Shown: positions 35,081 to 43,195 of the stretch, piece after piece
How positions within the stretch are numbered: position 1 is the stretch's first letter
Layout: each line of letters starts with the position of its first letter
Made by a program: the position numbers and the translations under genes
Source: Nocardiopsis flavescens
GTDB lineage: Bacteria > Actinomycetota > Actinomycetes > Streptosporangiales > Streptosporangiaceae
Assembly: GCF_900141985.1 (NCBI RefSeq)
Contig: NZ_FQZK01000019.1
Span: forward strand, 48,449 to 112,448
DNA: 64,000 nt
Direction of reading: 5' to 3'
The notes under the pieces: model-generated
Seen by the model: only the letters and a program-made list of their open reading frames with translations
Told to the model about the DNA's origin: nothing
Databases searched by the model: none

Positions 35081-36964
35081 GTGAGCATCACCGTCCGCGA
35101 CATCGCCGCGGCACCTCATCTGGAGGTGAACACCGCGGCCGGGTTCCCGGGCCTGGACCGGGTGGTGCGCTGGGCGCACGTCACCGAACTGCCCGACCCG
35201 GTGCACTGGCTGCGCGGGGGCGAGCTGGTGCTGACGGTGGGACTGGGGCTGGACCCCGACGAGGAGGGGCGGCGCGCGTACGTGCGGCGGCTGCACGGGG
35301 CCGGGTGCGCCGGGCTGGCGTTCGCCATCGACGTGTGGCTGCGCGGGGCGATCCCGGCCGAGGTGCTGGACGAGGGCGACCGGCTGGGGTTCCCGGTGCT
35401 GCGGGTGGAGGGCGAGACGCCGTTCATCGCGGTGGTGGAGACGGTGGCCGACCACTACGCCGCCGAGCGCGGCCGGGAGCAGGGGCGGGTGCTGGCCGCC
35501 CAGGACGCGATGGCCCGGGCGGCGCTGCGCTCGGGCCCGGCCGGGGTGATGCACGAGCTGGCGTCGGCGACGTCCGGGGAGTGCCTGCTGCTGGACCGCA
35601 ACGGGATGACCAGCCGGGCCGTCCCCGGCACCGAGCGGGCCTGGCACGGGTCGGTGCGCGCCGCGGTGGCCGGGCCCGCCCGCACCCCGGGCATGCGGAT
35701 CCTGGCCGGGGACGGAACGTCCGGGACGGGTGGGGTGGGAGGGATGTCCAGGACAAGTGATGCGGGCGGAACGGGCGGAGTAGGAGGAACGGGTGGAGGG
35801 GTGCCCGGTGCCCGTACGACCGGCGCGGGGCGGACCGGGACGGGTGGCACGGCCGACACGGCGTCCGGTGACCGTACGGGAGGCGGCGCGGTGACCGGTG
35901 AGGCACCCGGTGCGGGTGAGACGGCGGGGGCAGCGGCCGGTCCCGGCACCGCGACCGGTGCGGGCGGTACCCCTGCGACGACCGGTGGCCGTACGGGAGT
36001 CGGTGCGGGCGCGGCCCCGGCCGGCGAGGGCTCCGGGGCCGGGGAGAGCGGCGGGGGCGGCGGTGCGGGCGCGGTGCTGTTGCAGACCCTGGGCACCACC
36101 GGCCGCACCCTGGGGTGGCTGGCCCTGCGGTGCGCCGACCCGGCGGCGAGCGTGCGGGTGCTGGCCAACCACGCGGCGTCGCTGCTGGCCGTGGACCTGC
36201 TGCACTCGCGCGACGCCCGGCGGGCGATCTTCCGGGAGCGGGCCCCGCTGCTGCGGGCCGCCGCGCTGGGCGGCCCGGCGGGCGTCGCGCCGACGCTGCC
36301 GCCCCCGCCCTGGGAGGTGGTCTGCTACCGGCTCGGCCGGGACGCCGACCCCGCGCCGGGGACCCCGGACGCGCTGGACGCGGCGGCCGACGCCCTGGTG
36401 GAGGTGCTCGGCGACACCGGTGCGGCGCAGAGCGCGGGGCTGTGCCCGCTGGACGGGGTGCTGGTGGCGGTGCTGCCCGACACGGGGCGCCCGCACGCCG
36501 GGGAGCGGCTGCTCGCCCTGCTCCCGGGGGTGCCCGCGGCCGGGGCGTGCCGGGCGCGGGGGCCGGGCGACCTGGCCTCGGCGGTGTCCCGGGCGCGCGG
36601 GGCGGTGCCGCCGCACGGGTACCGGCACGTGGACGAGGCGGACGCCTGGGCGATCCTGCGGTCGGCGGTCCCCGAGAGCGGGTCCCGGGCGTTCACCGAG
36701 GCCGTGCTGGGGCCGCTGCTGGAGCACGACGCGCGCAACGGCACGGAGCTGGCGCACACCCTGCGGCACCACCTGGACGGCGGCGGCCACGTGGAGGGCA
36801 CGGCCCGGGACCTGGGCGTGCACCGCAACACGCTGCGGGCGCGGCTGCGCACCGCGGAGCGGGTGCTGGGCCGGTCGCTGTCCGATCCGCGCGCCCGCCT
36901 GGAGCTGTGGACGGCGCTGAGCCTGCACCCCCTGCGCTGCACCGACGGCACCTGGCACGACTGA
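35081..36964 (+). CDS. PucR family regulator with long Gly/Thr-rich insert
   Basis: From GTG 35081 this gives 627 residues. The N-terminal PucR sensor domain (about 1-125: VRDIAAAPHLEV, LRGGELVLTVGLGL) and the C-terminal PucR helix-turn-helix (TARDLGVHRNTLRARLRTAERVLG) are clear. Between them, residues about 212-330 (35714-36070) are almost only Gly, Thr, Ala, Pro and Arg, an insert not expected in the family. Family members respond to purine or other nitrogen compounds and control their catabolism. It is divergent from the MHS/amidohydrolase pair. The palindrome GTGCGCAC at 35019-35026 lies between the two starts. Confidence 0.85.
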   Translation: MSITVRDIAAAPHLEVNTAAGFPGLDRVVRWAHVTELPDPVHWLRGGELVLTVGLGLDPDEEGRRAYVRRLHGAGCAGLAFAIDVWLRGAIPAEVLDEGDRLGFPVLRVEGETPFIAVVETVADHYAAERGREQGRVLAAQDAMARAALRSGPAGVMHELASATSGECLLLDRNGMTSRAVPGTERAWHGSVRAAVAGPARTPGMRILAGDGTSGTGGVGGMSRTSDAGGTGGVGGTGGGVPGARTTGAGRTGTGGTADTASGDRTGGGAVTGEAPGAGETAGAAAGPGTATGAGGTPATTGGRTGVGAGAAPAGEGSGAGESGGGGGAGAVLLQTLGTTGRTLGWLALRCADPAASVRVLANHAASLLAVDLLHSRDARRAIFRERAPLLRAAALGGPAGVAPTLPPPPWEVVCYRLGRDADPAPGTPDALDAAADALVEVLGDTGAAQSAGLCPLDGVLVAVLPDTGRPHAGERLLALLPGVPAAGACRARGPGDLASAVSRARGAVPPHGYRHVDEADAWAILRSAVPESGSRAFTEAVLGPLLEHDARNGTELAHTLRHHLDGGGHVEGTARDLGVHRNTLRARLRTAERVLGRSLSDPRARLELWTALSLHPLRCTDGTWHD

Positions 36965-37119
36965 GCAGCGCCGGTGTCCGTCCGCCGGGGCGCCCCCGTG
37001 CCCCGGCGGACGGACCGCGGCGCCCCGGGGGTGCCGGGACGGGGCCCGCCGGAGCGCTCGCCGGCGGGCGGCGCGCCGCCGTCGGCCGTGTCCGCGCACA
37101 CCCGGGGCCGTCGGACACC

Positions 37120-37155
37120 GGCGGTCCTCCCCGCCGCACGTGGGGAGGACCGCCG
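37120..37155. terminator. Bidirectional terminator between PucR and reductase genes
   Basis: GGCGGTCCTCCCC and GGGGAGGACCGCC form a perfect 13-bp stem with a 9-base loop between the two convergent genes. Confidence 0.75.
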
Positions 37156-37159
37156 GAGA

Positions 37160-37765
37160 TCAGGCGGCGACGGTGTAGAGCCGTCCGGAGTGGGCGTCGT
37201 TCTCTATCTCGTCCACGAAGGCCACGGCGTAGTCGGCGTCGCTGATCCGGCTGCGCCCGTACTCGTCGGTGAGGACGACGTCGCCGCCGACCCGGTAGCG
37301 GCCGGTGCGCTCGCCCTCGCTGACGAGTTCGACGGGCGGGGCCAGGTAGGTCCACCGCAGGTCGAGGCTGATCTGGTACAGGAAGTACGCGCGCTCCAGG
37401 GAGCGCGCCAGGTCGCGCAGGGGCCCGCGGGCCATCCTGCTCTGCCAGTAGGTGGCGGTCCGGGACTCGTCGGCGTACAGGTGGCCGGGGCTGCCGGCCA
37501 CGACGAGCCGGACCGGGGTGCCGGTGAGCAGCGAGATCAGGTGGCGGTCGACTTCCAGGTGGTCGCGTTCGCGGCCCACCTGGGCCTGGTGGGCGTTGAC
37601 CAGCACGTCCAGGCCGTCGAGATCGCCGTAGCCGATCTCCATGGGGTCGCGGCCCATCGCGCACACGTCGTGCCCTCGCTGGCGGGCCTCGGCCGCGATG
37701 AGCGCTCCGATGCCCGTGGTCGCGCCGATGACACCGATCCGCATGGGAGTGGCGTTGTCTTGCAT
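37160..37765 (-). CDS. NAD(P)-binding Rossmann protein (NmrA/SDR-like)
   Basis: A 201-residue protein from ATG 37765 (AAGGA before it). The dinucleotide-binding loop GVIGATTGIGALIA starts at residue 10; MGRDP and NAHQAQ follow as expected for an atypical short-chain dehydrogenase. The length fits NAD(P)H-binding regulators or reductases rather than classical SDRs, and no YxxxK motif is apparent. It is divergent from a TetR gene, with three matching operators in between, so it is almost certainly its target. Confidence 0.8.
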   Translation of the reverse strand: MQDNATPMRIGVIGATTGIGALIAAEARQRGHDVCAMGRDPMEIGYGDLDGLDVLVNAHQAQVGRERDHLEVDRHLISLLTGTPVRLVVAGSPGHLYADESRTATYWQSRMARGPLRDLARSLERAYFLYQISLDLRWTYLAPPVELVSEGERTGRYRVGGDVVLTDEYGRSRISDADYAVAFVDEIENDAHSGRLYTVAA

Positions 37766-37852
37766 GGCGGGTCCTTAGGGACAGGTGCTTGAACTGGTGC
37801 GGGGCCGTCGAACCGGAAGCGGGACGGTCCCCCACCAAAGAGAGTGAAGTGA

Positions 37853-37866
37853 CGGAGAGGTCTCCG
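37853..37866. promoter_or_regulatory. TetR operator site 1
   Basis: CGGAGAGGTCTCCG, an inverted repeat CGGAGA-N2-TCTCCG. It is the first of three identical or near-identical sites between the reductase (37765) and TetR (38032) genes. Confidence 0.75.
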
Positions 37867-37885
37867 CCACACATCACAAACGTAC

Positions 37886-37899
37886 CGGAGAGGTCTCCG
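37886..37899. promoter_or_regulatory. TetR operator site 2
   Basis: A second exact copy of CGGAGAGGTCTCCG, 33 bases centre-to-centre from site 1, i.e. about three helical turns. Confidence 0.75.
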
Positions 37900-37998
37900 C
37901 CAGACAATCCCCGAATCCTGTGACGCACCCCGCAGCCCCCGCCGAAAACGCTGCCTGAACTGGGATGACAAGAAATCGAAAAGTCGGCTAACCTATGA

Positions 37999-38012
37999 CG
38001 GAGAGATCTCCG
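37999..38012. promoter_or_regulatory. TetR operator site 3
   Basis: CGGAGAGATCTCCG, one base different from sites 1 and 2. It lies 19 bases before the TetR start codon, where binding would block its own transcription. Confidence 0.75.
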
Positions 38013-38031
38013 CCAACGAAGGACCACGACC

Positions 38032-38640
38032 GTGTCTACCAAGCGCGTCGAGCAACTGCACGCCCAAGGCGTCCGCACGCGCGCCCACCTGCTGGAGACC
38101 GCCCGCGAGGCGTTCGCCGGCTGTAGTGACGCCTCCCTCAACTCCATCGCCAAGAAGGCCGGAGTGGGCATCGGTACGCTGTACCGCCACTTCCCCACCC
38201 GCGAGGACCTGATCTTCGAGCTGTACCGCGCCGAGGTGCAGCAGATGGCGCAGGCCGCCGACGACCTGCTCGACGAGCACCCGCCGCTGGACGCCTTCCG
38301 GCTGTGGCTCACCAGGTTCGCGCGCTACGCCATGACCAAGGCCGGACTCATCGGCGCCCTCCAGAGCGCCACCAGCCGCGGACGCTTCGCCCAGGAGGCC
38401 CGCGGGCCGCTGACCGCCGCGCTGGGACGCCTGCTGGAGGCCAACCGCGCCGCCGGGACCCTGCGCGCGGACCTCACCCCCGACGACGTGCTGCTGGCCA
38501 TCGCCGGGCTGTACCAGCTCGACCCCGCCGAGGACTGGGAGCCGCGCGCCAAGCGCATCCTCGAACTCGTCTGCCTGGGGCTGTGCCGCCGGGACGGGGC
38601 CCGCGCCGTGGGGGCCGGGGGCGCCGCCGGGGCGGTCTGA
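38032..38640 (+). CDS. TetR/AcrR family regulator
   Basis: A 202-residue TetR protein from GTG 38032. The helix-turn-helix is at about 28-60 (LNSIAKKAGVGIGTLYRHFPTREDL). The ligand domain carries LIGALQSATSRGRFAQEA. Three CGGAGA-N2-TCTCCG sites in the divergent promoter imply autorepression and control of the reductase at 37765. The ligand is unknown. Many regulators of this layout sense quinones or reactive aldehydes, but that is only a guess here. Confidence 0.88.
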   Translation: MSTKRVEQLHAQGVRTRAHLLETAREAFAGCSDASLNSIAKKAGVGIGTLYRHFPTREDLIFELYRAEVQQMAQAADDLLDEHPPLDAFRLWLTRFARYAMTKAGLIGALQSATSRGRFAQEARGPLTAALGRLLEANRAAGTLRADLTPDDVLLAIAGLYQLDPAEDWEPRAKRILELVCLGLCRRDGARAVGAGGAAGAV

Positions 38641-38746
38641 CCGGGGCACCGGCCGGACTCCGCCCCGAGCGGGACCGGGCCTTCGCCCGCGCACCCGGGC
38701 GCCGCTCCCGCCGTGCGGGTCCGGGCCCGCCGCCGCACCCGCCGGG

Positions 38747-39541
38747 TCAGGGCAGGATCGAGTCCACGTAGCCGCCGTCCACCCGCAGCGCGCCGCCGGT
38801 GGTGGCCGAGGCCAGCGGCGAGGCCAGGTAGACGACCATGTTCGCGATCTCCTCGGGCTCGATGAGCCGCTGGATCAGGGACATCGGGCGGTGCTCGCGC
38901 ATGAACACGCGCTGCGCCTCCTCCCAGGGCAGGTCCCGGTCCACCAGCTCGTAGACGAAGTCCTCGACCCCGCCGGTGTGCGTGGGCCCGGCGATGACGG
39001 AGTTGACGGTGACGCCGGTCCCGGCGGCCTCCTTGGCGAAGCCGCGGGTGACCGAGAGCAGCGCGGTCTTGGTCATGCCGTAGTGGATCATCTCCGCGGG
39101 GACCACCACCGCCGAGTCGCTGGCGATGTTGAGGACGCGGCCCCAGGAGCCGACGGTCATGCCGGGCAGGTAGGCGCGGGTGGTGCGCACGGCGGTCAGG
39201 ACGTTGACCTCGAAGTAGCGGCGCCACTCCTCGTCGGTGATCTCCAGGGCGGGGCGGGCCCCGAAGACGCCCAGGTTGTTGACCAGGACGTCGACCGCGG
39301 GGACGGCCTCCAGGACGCGGGCCAGGCCGTCGTCGCCGGTCAGGTCGCCGGGGGCCGCGACGAGGTCGGCACCGGGGTGGTCGGCGGCGATGCGCTCCCG
39401 GGCCCGGTCCACGGACTCGGCGGTGCGGCCGTTGACCGCGACCCGCGCCCCCGCGCGGGCCAGGCCGGTCGCGATGGCCGCGCCGATGCCCTGGGTGGAG
39501 CCGGTGACCAGGGCCGTCTTCCCGGAGAGGTCGATGTGCAC
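38747..39541 (-). CDS. SDR family oxidoreductase
   Basis: A classical short-chain dehydrogenase of 264 residues from GTG 39541 (AAGG before it). The cofactor motif is TGSTQGIGAAIA; NNLGVFG and the catalytic Ser-Tyr-Lys (NIASDSA ... YGMTK) are present. The length and the C-terminal GGALRVDGGYV match 3-oxoacyl-ACP-reductase-like members. The substrate cannot be assigned. It lies directly downstream of a TetR gene on the same strand, with a palindrome between. Confidence 0.88.
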   Translation of the reverse strand: MHIDLSGKTALVTGSTQGIGAAIATGLARAGARVAVNGRTAESVDRARERIAADHPGADLVAAPGDLTGDDGLARVLEAVPAVDVLVNNLGVFGARPALEITDEEWRRYFEVNVLTAVRTTRAYLPGMTVGSWGRVLNIASDSAVVVPAEMIHYGMTKTALLSVTRGFAKEAAGTGVTVNSVIAGPTHTGGVEDFVYELVDRDLPWEEAQRVFMREHRPMSLIQRLIEPEEIANMVVYLASPLASATTGGALRVDGGYVDSILP

Positions 39542-39579
39542 GGTGCGCCCTTCGTCGGAGTCCAGTGGGGACGAAGGTA

Positions 39580-39604
39580 GTTGCACACGCGCACTAAATG
39601 CAAC
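39580..39604. promoter_or_regulatory. Palindrome upstream of the SDR gene
   Basis: GTTGCA and TGCAAC frame a 13-base centre, 39 bases before the SDR start. It is a candidate operator for the neighbouring TetR at 39650. Confidence 0.5.
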
Positions 39605-39649
39605 CACACCGAAACGGGTGTCGCCCCTCCGGACGGTGCCGGGGCGGTG

Positions 39650-40258
39650 TCAGGCCCGGACGGCCGCGACCGCCTCGTCCCAGAGGTCTTCGAGGGAGGC
39701 CCCGCCGTCCAGCCGCAGCCAGGTCTCGGTGGCCACGTCCAGGCAGGTGAGCGCGGTGGCGATGACAGCGGCGGCCCGGTGCTCGGCCCTCACCCCGTCG
39801 AACCCGCGCTCCTCGCGCAGGCGCCGGGCCAGCTCGGGGACGAGGATCTCCTGCCAGGAGAGGTGCTTCTCCAGGCTGCGCGTGCGCAGGGAGGGGGCCC
39901 GGTGCATCATCCGGGCGATGCCCAGGTCCGCGGCGGGGTCGACGGGGCCCTCGTCGCGCAGCGCCAGCAGGGCCGCGCGCACCGCCGCCCAGGGCTCCTC
40001 GCCCGGCGGACGGGCGGCCAGCGCGGCGCCGATGCGGTGGCCCCGGTCGACCATGTCGCCCAGGACCACGTCCTCCTTGGTCGCGAAGTAGCGGAAGAAG
40101 GAGCGGCGGGAGATGCCGGCGGCCTCGGCGATCTGGTCGATGGTCGTCTCCTCGAAGCCGTGCTCCAGGAAGAGGGCCATCCCGACCTCGGCGATCTCGC
40201 GGTGGACCGCGCGGCGCGTGCGCTCCCGCAGGCCGGGGGTCGGTTCTCCAGTGCTCAC
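39650..40258 (-). CDS. TetR/AcrR family regulator
   Basis: A 202-residue TetR protein from GTG 40258. The helix-turn-helix is at about 38-62 (TIDQIAEAAGISRRSFFRYFATKEDV). The C-terminal half follows the common actinobacterial TetR/MftR-like pattern (IARMMHRAPSLRTRSLEKHLSWQEIL). It sits between two SDR genes, one downstream on the same strand and one divergent, with a palindrome in each intergenic gap, so both may be targets. Confidence 0.87.
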   Translation of the reverse strand: MSTGEPTPGLRERTRRAVHREIAEVGMALFLEHGFEETTIDQIAEAAGISRRSFFRYFATKEDVVLGDMVDRGHRIGAALAARPPGEEPWAAVRAALLALRDEGPVDPAADLGIARMMHRAPSLRTRSLEKHLSWQEILVPELARRLREERGFDGVRAEHRAAAVIATALTCLDVATETWLRLDGGASLEDLWDEAVAAVRA

Positions 40259-40294
40259 CCGGCCAGCCTACCCGTTCGGCATTCAGGCGCGATG

Positions 40295-40325
40295 TTGACA
40301 CTTGGTGCCATGTGTGGCGTAGAGT
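40295..40325 (+). promoter_or_regulatory. Leaderless-type promoter with palindromic operator for SDR gene
   Basis: TTGACA at 40295-40300 and TAGAGT at 40320-40325 precede ATG 40332 by 6 bases. The imperfect palindrome ACACTTGG-TG-CCATGTGT at 40298-40315 fills the spacer. The layout implies repression by the divergent TetR and a leaderless mRNA. Confidence 0.6.
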
Positions 40326-40331
40326 GCTGCC

Positions 40332-41147
40332 ATGACGATAGACCACGCCTCCCAGACCGCCCTCATCACCGGCGCCAGCTCCGGCATCGGCGCCGCCCTG
40401 GCCCGCGCGCTCGCCGCGCGCGGCAGCGGCCTGGTGCTCGTCGCCCGCCGCGCCGAGCGTCTGGAATCCCTGGCCGCCGAACTGCGCGGGGCCCACGGCG
40501 TCCGCGTGGAGACCGTCTCCGCCGACCTGGCCCGGCCCGGGGCGGGCCGGGCGCTGGCCGCGGAGGTGGACCGGCGGGGCATCCGCGTGACGGCCCTGGT
40601 CAACAACGCCGGGATCGGCGCGGACGGGCCGTTCGCCGACCAGGACCCCGAGGAGATGGAGGCGCTGCTCGCCCTCAACGTGACCGCGCTGGTGGACGTC
40701 TCGCGGGCGTTCGTCGGACGGCTGGACGAGGGCGGCTACCTGGTCAACATCGCGAGCATGGCCGCGTACCAGCCGATCCCGGGGATGGCGGTGTACGCGG
40801 CGAGCAAGGCGTTCGTGCTGAGCTTCACCGAGGCGCTGTGGTGGGAGACGCGCGGGCAGGGGCCGCGCACGCTCGTCTTCTCGCCGGGGCTGACCCGGAC
40901 GGAGTTCTTCGACGGGATCGGCACGGAGGGGTACCCGGCGGACTTCCGGACGCCCGACCAGGTCGCCGCGGCGCTCGTGCGCGTGCTGGACCGCCGCCGG
41001 TCGGTGCCCGGTGCGTTCGGGCGGGCGGCGGACGCGGTCGGCGCGACCCTGTCACGGGTGCTCGGGCGACGGGCCGCCGTGCTGGTGACGGCGCGGGTGG
41101 CCGGGTCGGCGGGGCTGATGCGCAAGGTGCGCCCGGCGGGGGTGTGA
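40332..41147 (+). CDS. SDR family NAD(P)-dependent oxidoreductase
   Basis: A 271-residue classical SDR: TGASSGIGAALARALA, LVNNAGIG, NIASMAAYQPIPGMAVYAASKAF with the Ser/Tyr/Lys set. The DltE/YqjQ-like style, with a hydrophobic C-terminal tail (VLVTARVAGSAGLMRKV), resembles membrane-associated ketoreductases. It is convergent with the phosphotransferase gene, 16 bases away. Confidence 0.87.
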   Translation: MTIDHASQTALITGASSGIGAALARALAARGSGLVLVARRAERLESLAAELRGAHGVRVETVSADLARPGAGRALAAEVDRRGIRVTALVNNAGIGADGPFADQDPEEMEALLALNVTALVDVSRAFVGRLDEGGYLVNIASMAAYQPIPGMAVYAASKAFVLSFTEALWWETRGQGPRTLVFSPGLTRTEFFDGIGTEGYPADFRTPDQVAAALVRVLDRRRSVPGAFGRAADAVGATLSRVLGRRAAVLVTARVAGSAGLMRKVRPAGV

Positions 41148-41163
41148 GGCCGGGGGCGGGCGG

Positions 41164-42018
41164 TCAGACGCGGACGTTCGGGTCGGCGCCGGTGTCGCGG
41201 ACGGCGCGGATGCGGCCGAGCCACTCCGTGCCCATGCGGAGCCCGTCGGGGAAGAGGTCGTCCCGGTCCCAGCGCCAGGCGGTGACCAGGGCCAGCACGA
41301 GGAGGCCGCACTCGCGCAGCAGGGCCGGGTCGGCGCCGGGGTAGTGGGCGGCGACCTCGGCGGGGGCGTGGGCGAGGTCGAACTCGACGGGGCCGCGGCA
41401 GCAGGTCTCGAAGTCGATGAACAGCGGACCGCGGTCGGTGTCGAGCACGTTGCCGGGGTGCGGCTCCCCGTGCAGCGCCTGCTCGGGGGCGCCGTGCTCC
41501 AGGATCGTCCGCCGCTGGGACCGCAGGGTGTCGGCGAGCAGCTCGCGGTCGGCGTCGGCCAGGGCCGGGGTCCGGTCGCGGTCGGCCACCAGCCGCTGCG
41601 CCTGCCCGATACGGTCGGCGAAGTGCGGCATCGGGACGTCCAGGCCGCGCATGCCGGCGTGCAGGCGGCGGAGCGCGTCGGCGTGGTCGGCGGGGCCGGG
41701 GTGCCCGGAGGCGGGGGCCGTGTAGTGGGTCCAGAGCGTGACCTCGAAACCGTCGCGCTCGTGGACGCGGGGCCCGGACCGGGGGTCGAGGGCGGCCACG
41801 GGCGCGCCAGCGGCGGCGAGGCGGTGGGCGATGTCGACCTCGAACCGGGCCACCCCGTGCCCGAGGGGCCCGACCCGGGCCATGACGTCGCAGGGCAGCA
41901 GGCGCAGGGCGAGCTTGTTGGAGTCGTGGAGCACGACCGCGTCGTCGGCCGCCAGGCCGAGGGAGGCCGCGATCGCGGTGGCGGCGGCGATCGCATGACG
42001 CCTTTCGGACTCCCGCAT
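41164..42018 (-). CDS. APH-family phosphotransferase
   Basis: From ATG 42018 (AAAGGGG upstream) this gives 284 residues of the aminoglycoside/choline kinase fold. The catalytic loop reads HGEPHPGN (183-190), with Glu185 at the position where most members have the catalytic Asp (HGD). The metal-binding DFE follows at 202-204 (FIDFETC). HGE variants occur in actinobacterial members, so it may still be active; substrate unknown. A longer in-frame start would run into the CRISPR array and is rejected. Confidence 0.8.
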   Translation of the reverse strand: MRESERRHAIAAATAIAASLGLAADDAVVLHDSNKLALRLLPCDVMARVGPLGHGVARFEVDIAHRLAAAGAPVAALDPRSGPRVHERDGFEVTLWTHYTAPASGHPGPADHADALRRLHAGMRGLDVPMPHFADRIGQAQRLVADRDRTPALADADRELLADTLRSQRRTILEHGAPEQALHGEPHPGNVLDTDRGPLFIDFETCCRGPVEFDLAHAPAEVAAHYPGADPALLRECGLLVLALVTAWRWDRDDLFPDGLRMGTEWLGRIRAVRDTGADPNVRV

Positions 42019-42124
42019 GGCCACCCGGCCCCTTTCCCCGGCAGGCCGCCGAAGGTCACCGGCGGCACCCGCGCACCGTACCAAGGGACGGTTCCGGCCG
42101 CCCGCGATTTTTCGGCCGCCCGGG

Positions 42125-42519
42125 AGGGCATCCCCGCGTGCGCGGGGAGACAGGTGACTGCCCGGCGTGAGGGGGAGGTGTCGCCGGGACCATCCCCGCA
42201 CGCGCGGGGAGCAGCCCCACGCCCGTGCATTCCTCGGGCCATTGCCGGGACCATCCCCGCATGCGCGGGGAGCAGGCGGCCTCGTCCGTGCTCAGCAGTG
42301 CAGTGGCGGGACCATCCCCGCGTGCGCGGGGAGCAGCCCGTGGTGGCCGCTGACGGGGTGCGGATCATGGGACCATCCCCGCGTGCGCGGGGAGCAGGGC
42401 ACCGCAGCCGACAAGGTCGTCGACGCCGTGGGACCATCCCCGCGTGCGCGGGGAGCAGAGCTTGTGGAAGCGCGCCGCCAACAGGACCGAGGGACCATCC
42501 CCGCGTGCGCGGGGAGCAG
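42125..42519 (-). CRISPR. Orphan type I-E CRISPR array, 7 repeats, 6 spacers
   Basis: 29-base repeats start at 42125, 42186, 42247, 42308, 42369, 42430 and 42491, with an exact 61-base period (32-base spacers). On the + strand a repeat begins GGGACCATCCCCGCG and ends GCGGGGAGCAG, so the standard I-E orientation (ending in GATGGTCCC) is on the minus strand. The leftmost repeat is degenerate (starts AGGGCATCCCC, ends GAGACAG) and repeats 2 and 3 vary by one or two bases. That marks the left as the old trailer end. No cas gene lies in this window. Confidence 0.95.
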
Positions 42520-42611
42520 AGTAAATGACCTGGGCGAACACACCCGGGGACCCGGCGGTTTTCAACGTTTCCGAGAAACAGACAGAACACCCACCCGGCC
42601 CCGGGGCGGGC
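42520..42611 (-). promoter_or_regulatory. Probable CRISPR leader
   Basis: The 92 bases right of the array, next to the conserved repeats, are less GC-rich (TTTTCAACGTTTCCGAG in the middle) and hold no gene. Reading leftward they would form the leader that promotes array transcription. Confidence 0.5.
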
Positions 42612-43088
42612 TCAGCCCTGGGACGGGGGCAGGCGGTCCGCGGGGAAGCCACCGGTGGCGATCGGGCCCCAGCGCTTCGGGGTCACCCGGACGAGCGCCT
42701 TCCCCTGGCGGCGCATCGCCTCCCGGTACTCCTCCCAGTCCGGGTGCTCGCCCGCGATCACCCGGAAGTACTCCACCAGCGGCTCCACGGCGTCCTCGCC
42801 GTCGACGACCTCGGCCTCCCCGTCCACCTGCACCCACGCGCCGCCGAAGTCGTCGGACAGCACCACCACGCTCACCTGCGGATCGCGCGCGGCGTTGCGG
42901 GCCTTGGCCCGCTCCGGGTACGTGGAGACGACGATCCGCCCCTGGGCGTCCACGCCGCAGGTCACCGGCGAGGCCTGCGGCCCGCCGCCGCCCCTGCGCG
43001 TGATGAGCAGCGCGTTGTGCCGGGGCCGGACGAACTCCAGCAGTCCGTCCAGGTCCACGGTGGTGTTGGTCGCGATCGAAGGACTCAT
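42612..43088 (-). CDS. PPOX class F420-dependent oxidoreductase
   Basis: A 158-residue split-barrel flavin/deazaflavin protein. Pieces such as LEFVRPRHNALLITRR, PQASPVTCGVDAQGRIVVST, RAKARNAARDP and YFRVIAGEHPDWEEYREAM match the actinobacterial F420-type PPOX family. It would bind F420 and reduce small molecules; the substrate is unknown. AAAGAGG precedes ATG 43088. Confidence 0.85.
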   Translation of the reverse strand: MSPSIATNTTVDLDGLLEFVRPRHNALLITRRGGGGPQASPVTCGVDAQGRIVVSTYPERAKARNAARDPQVSVVVLSDDFGGAWVQVDGEAEVVDGEDAVEPLVEYFRVIAGEHPDWEEYREAMRRQGKALVRVTPKRWGPIATGGFPADRLPPSQG

Positions 43089-43195
43089 GGGCCTCTTTCT
43101 TCAGCGGGAACCGGCCCAGACTATCCCCGCGCCCGCCCGCGCCCAAGGGCTCCGCACCCCTCCCCCGGCCGCCGGGCGTGTCCTAGAGTCGGAGC

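Noticed and set aside
41052..42590. 512-residue minus-strand frame (and shorter ones) with repeated CSPRTRGWS / LPAHAGMVP words
   Set aside because: These words are the CRISPR repeats translated in three frames; a typical artefact.
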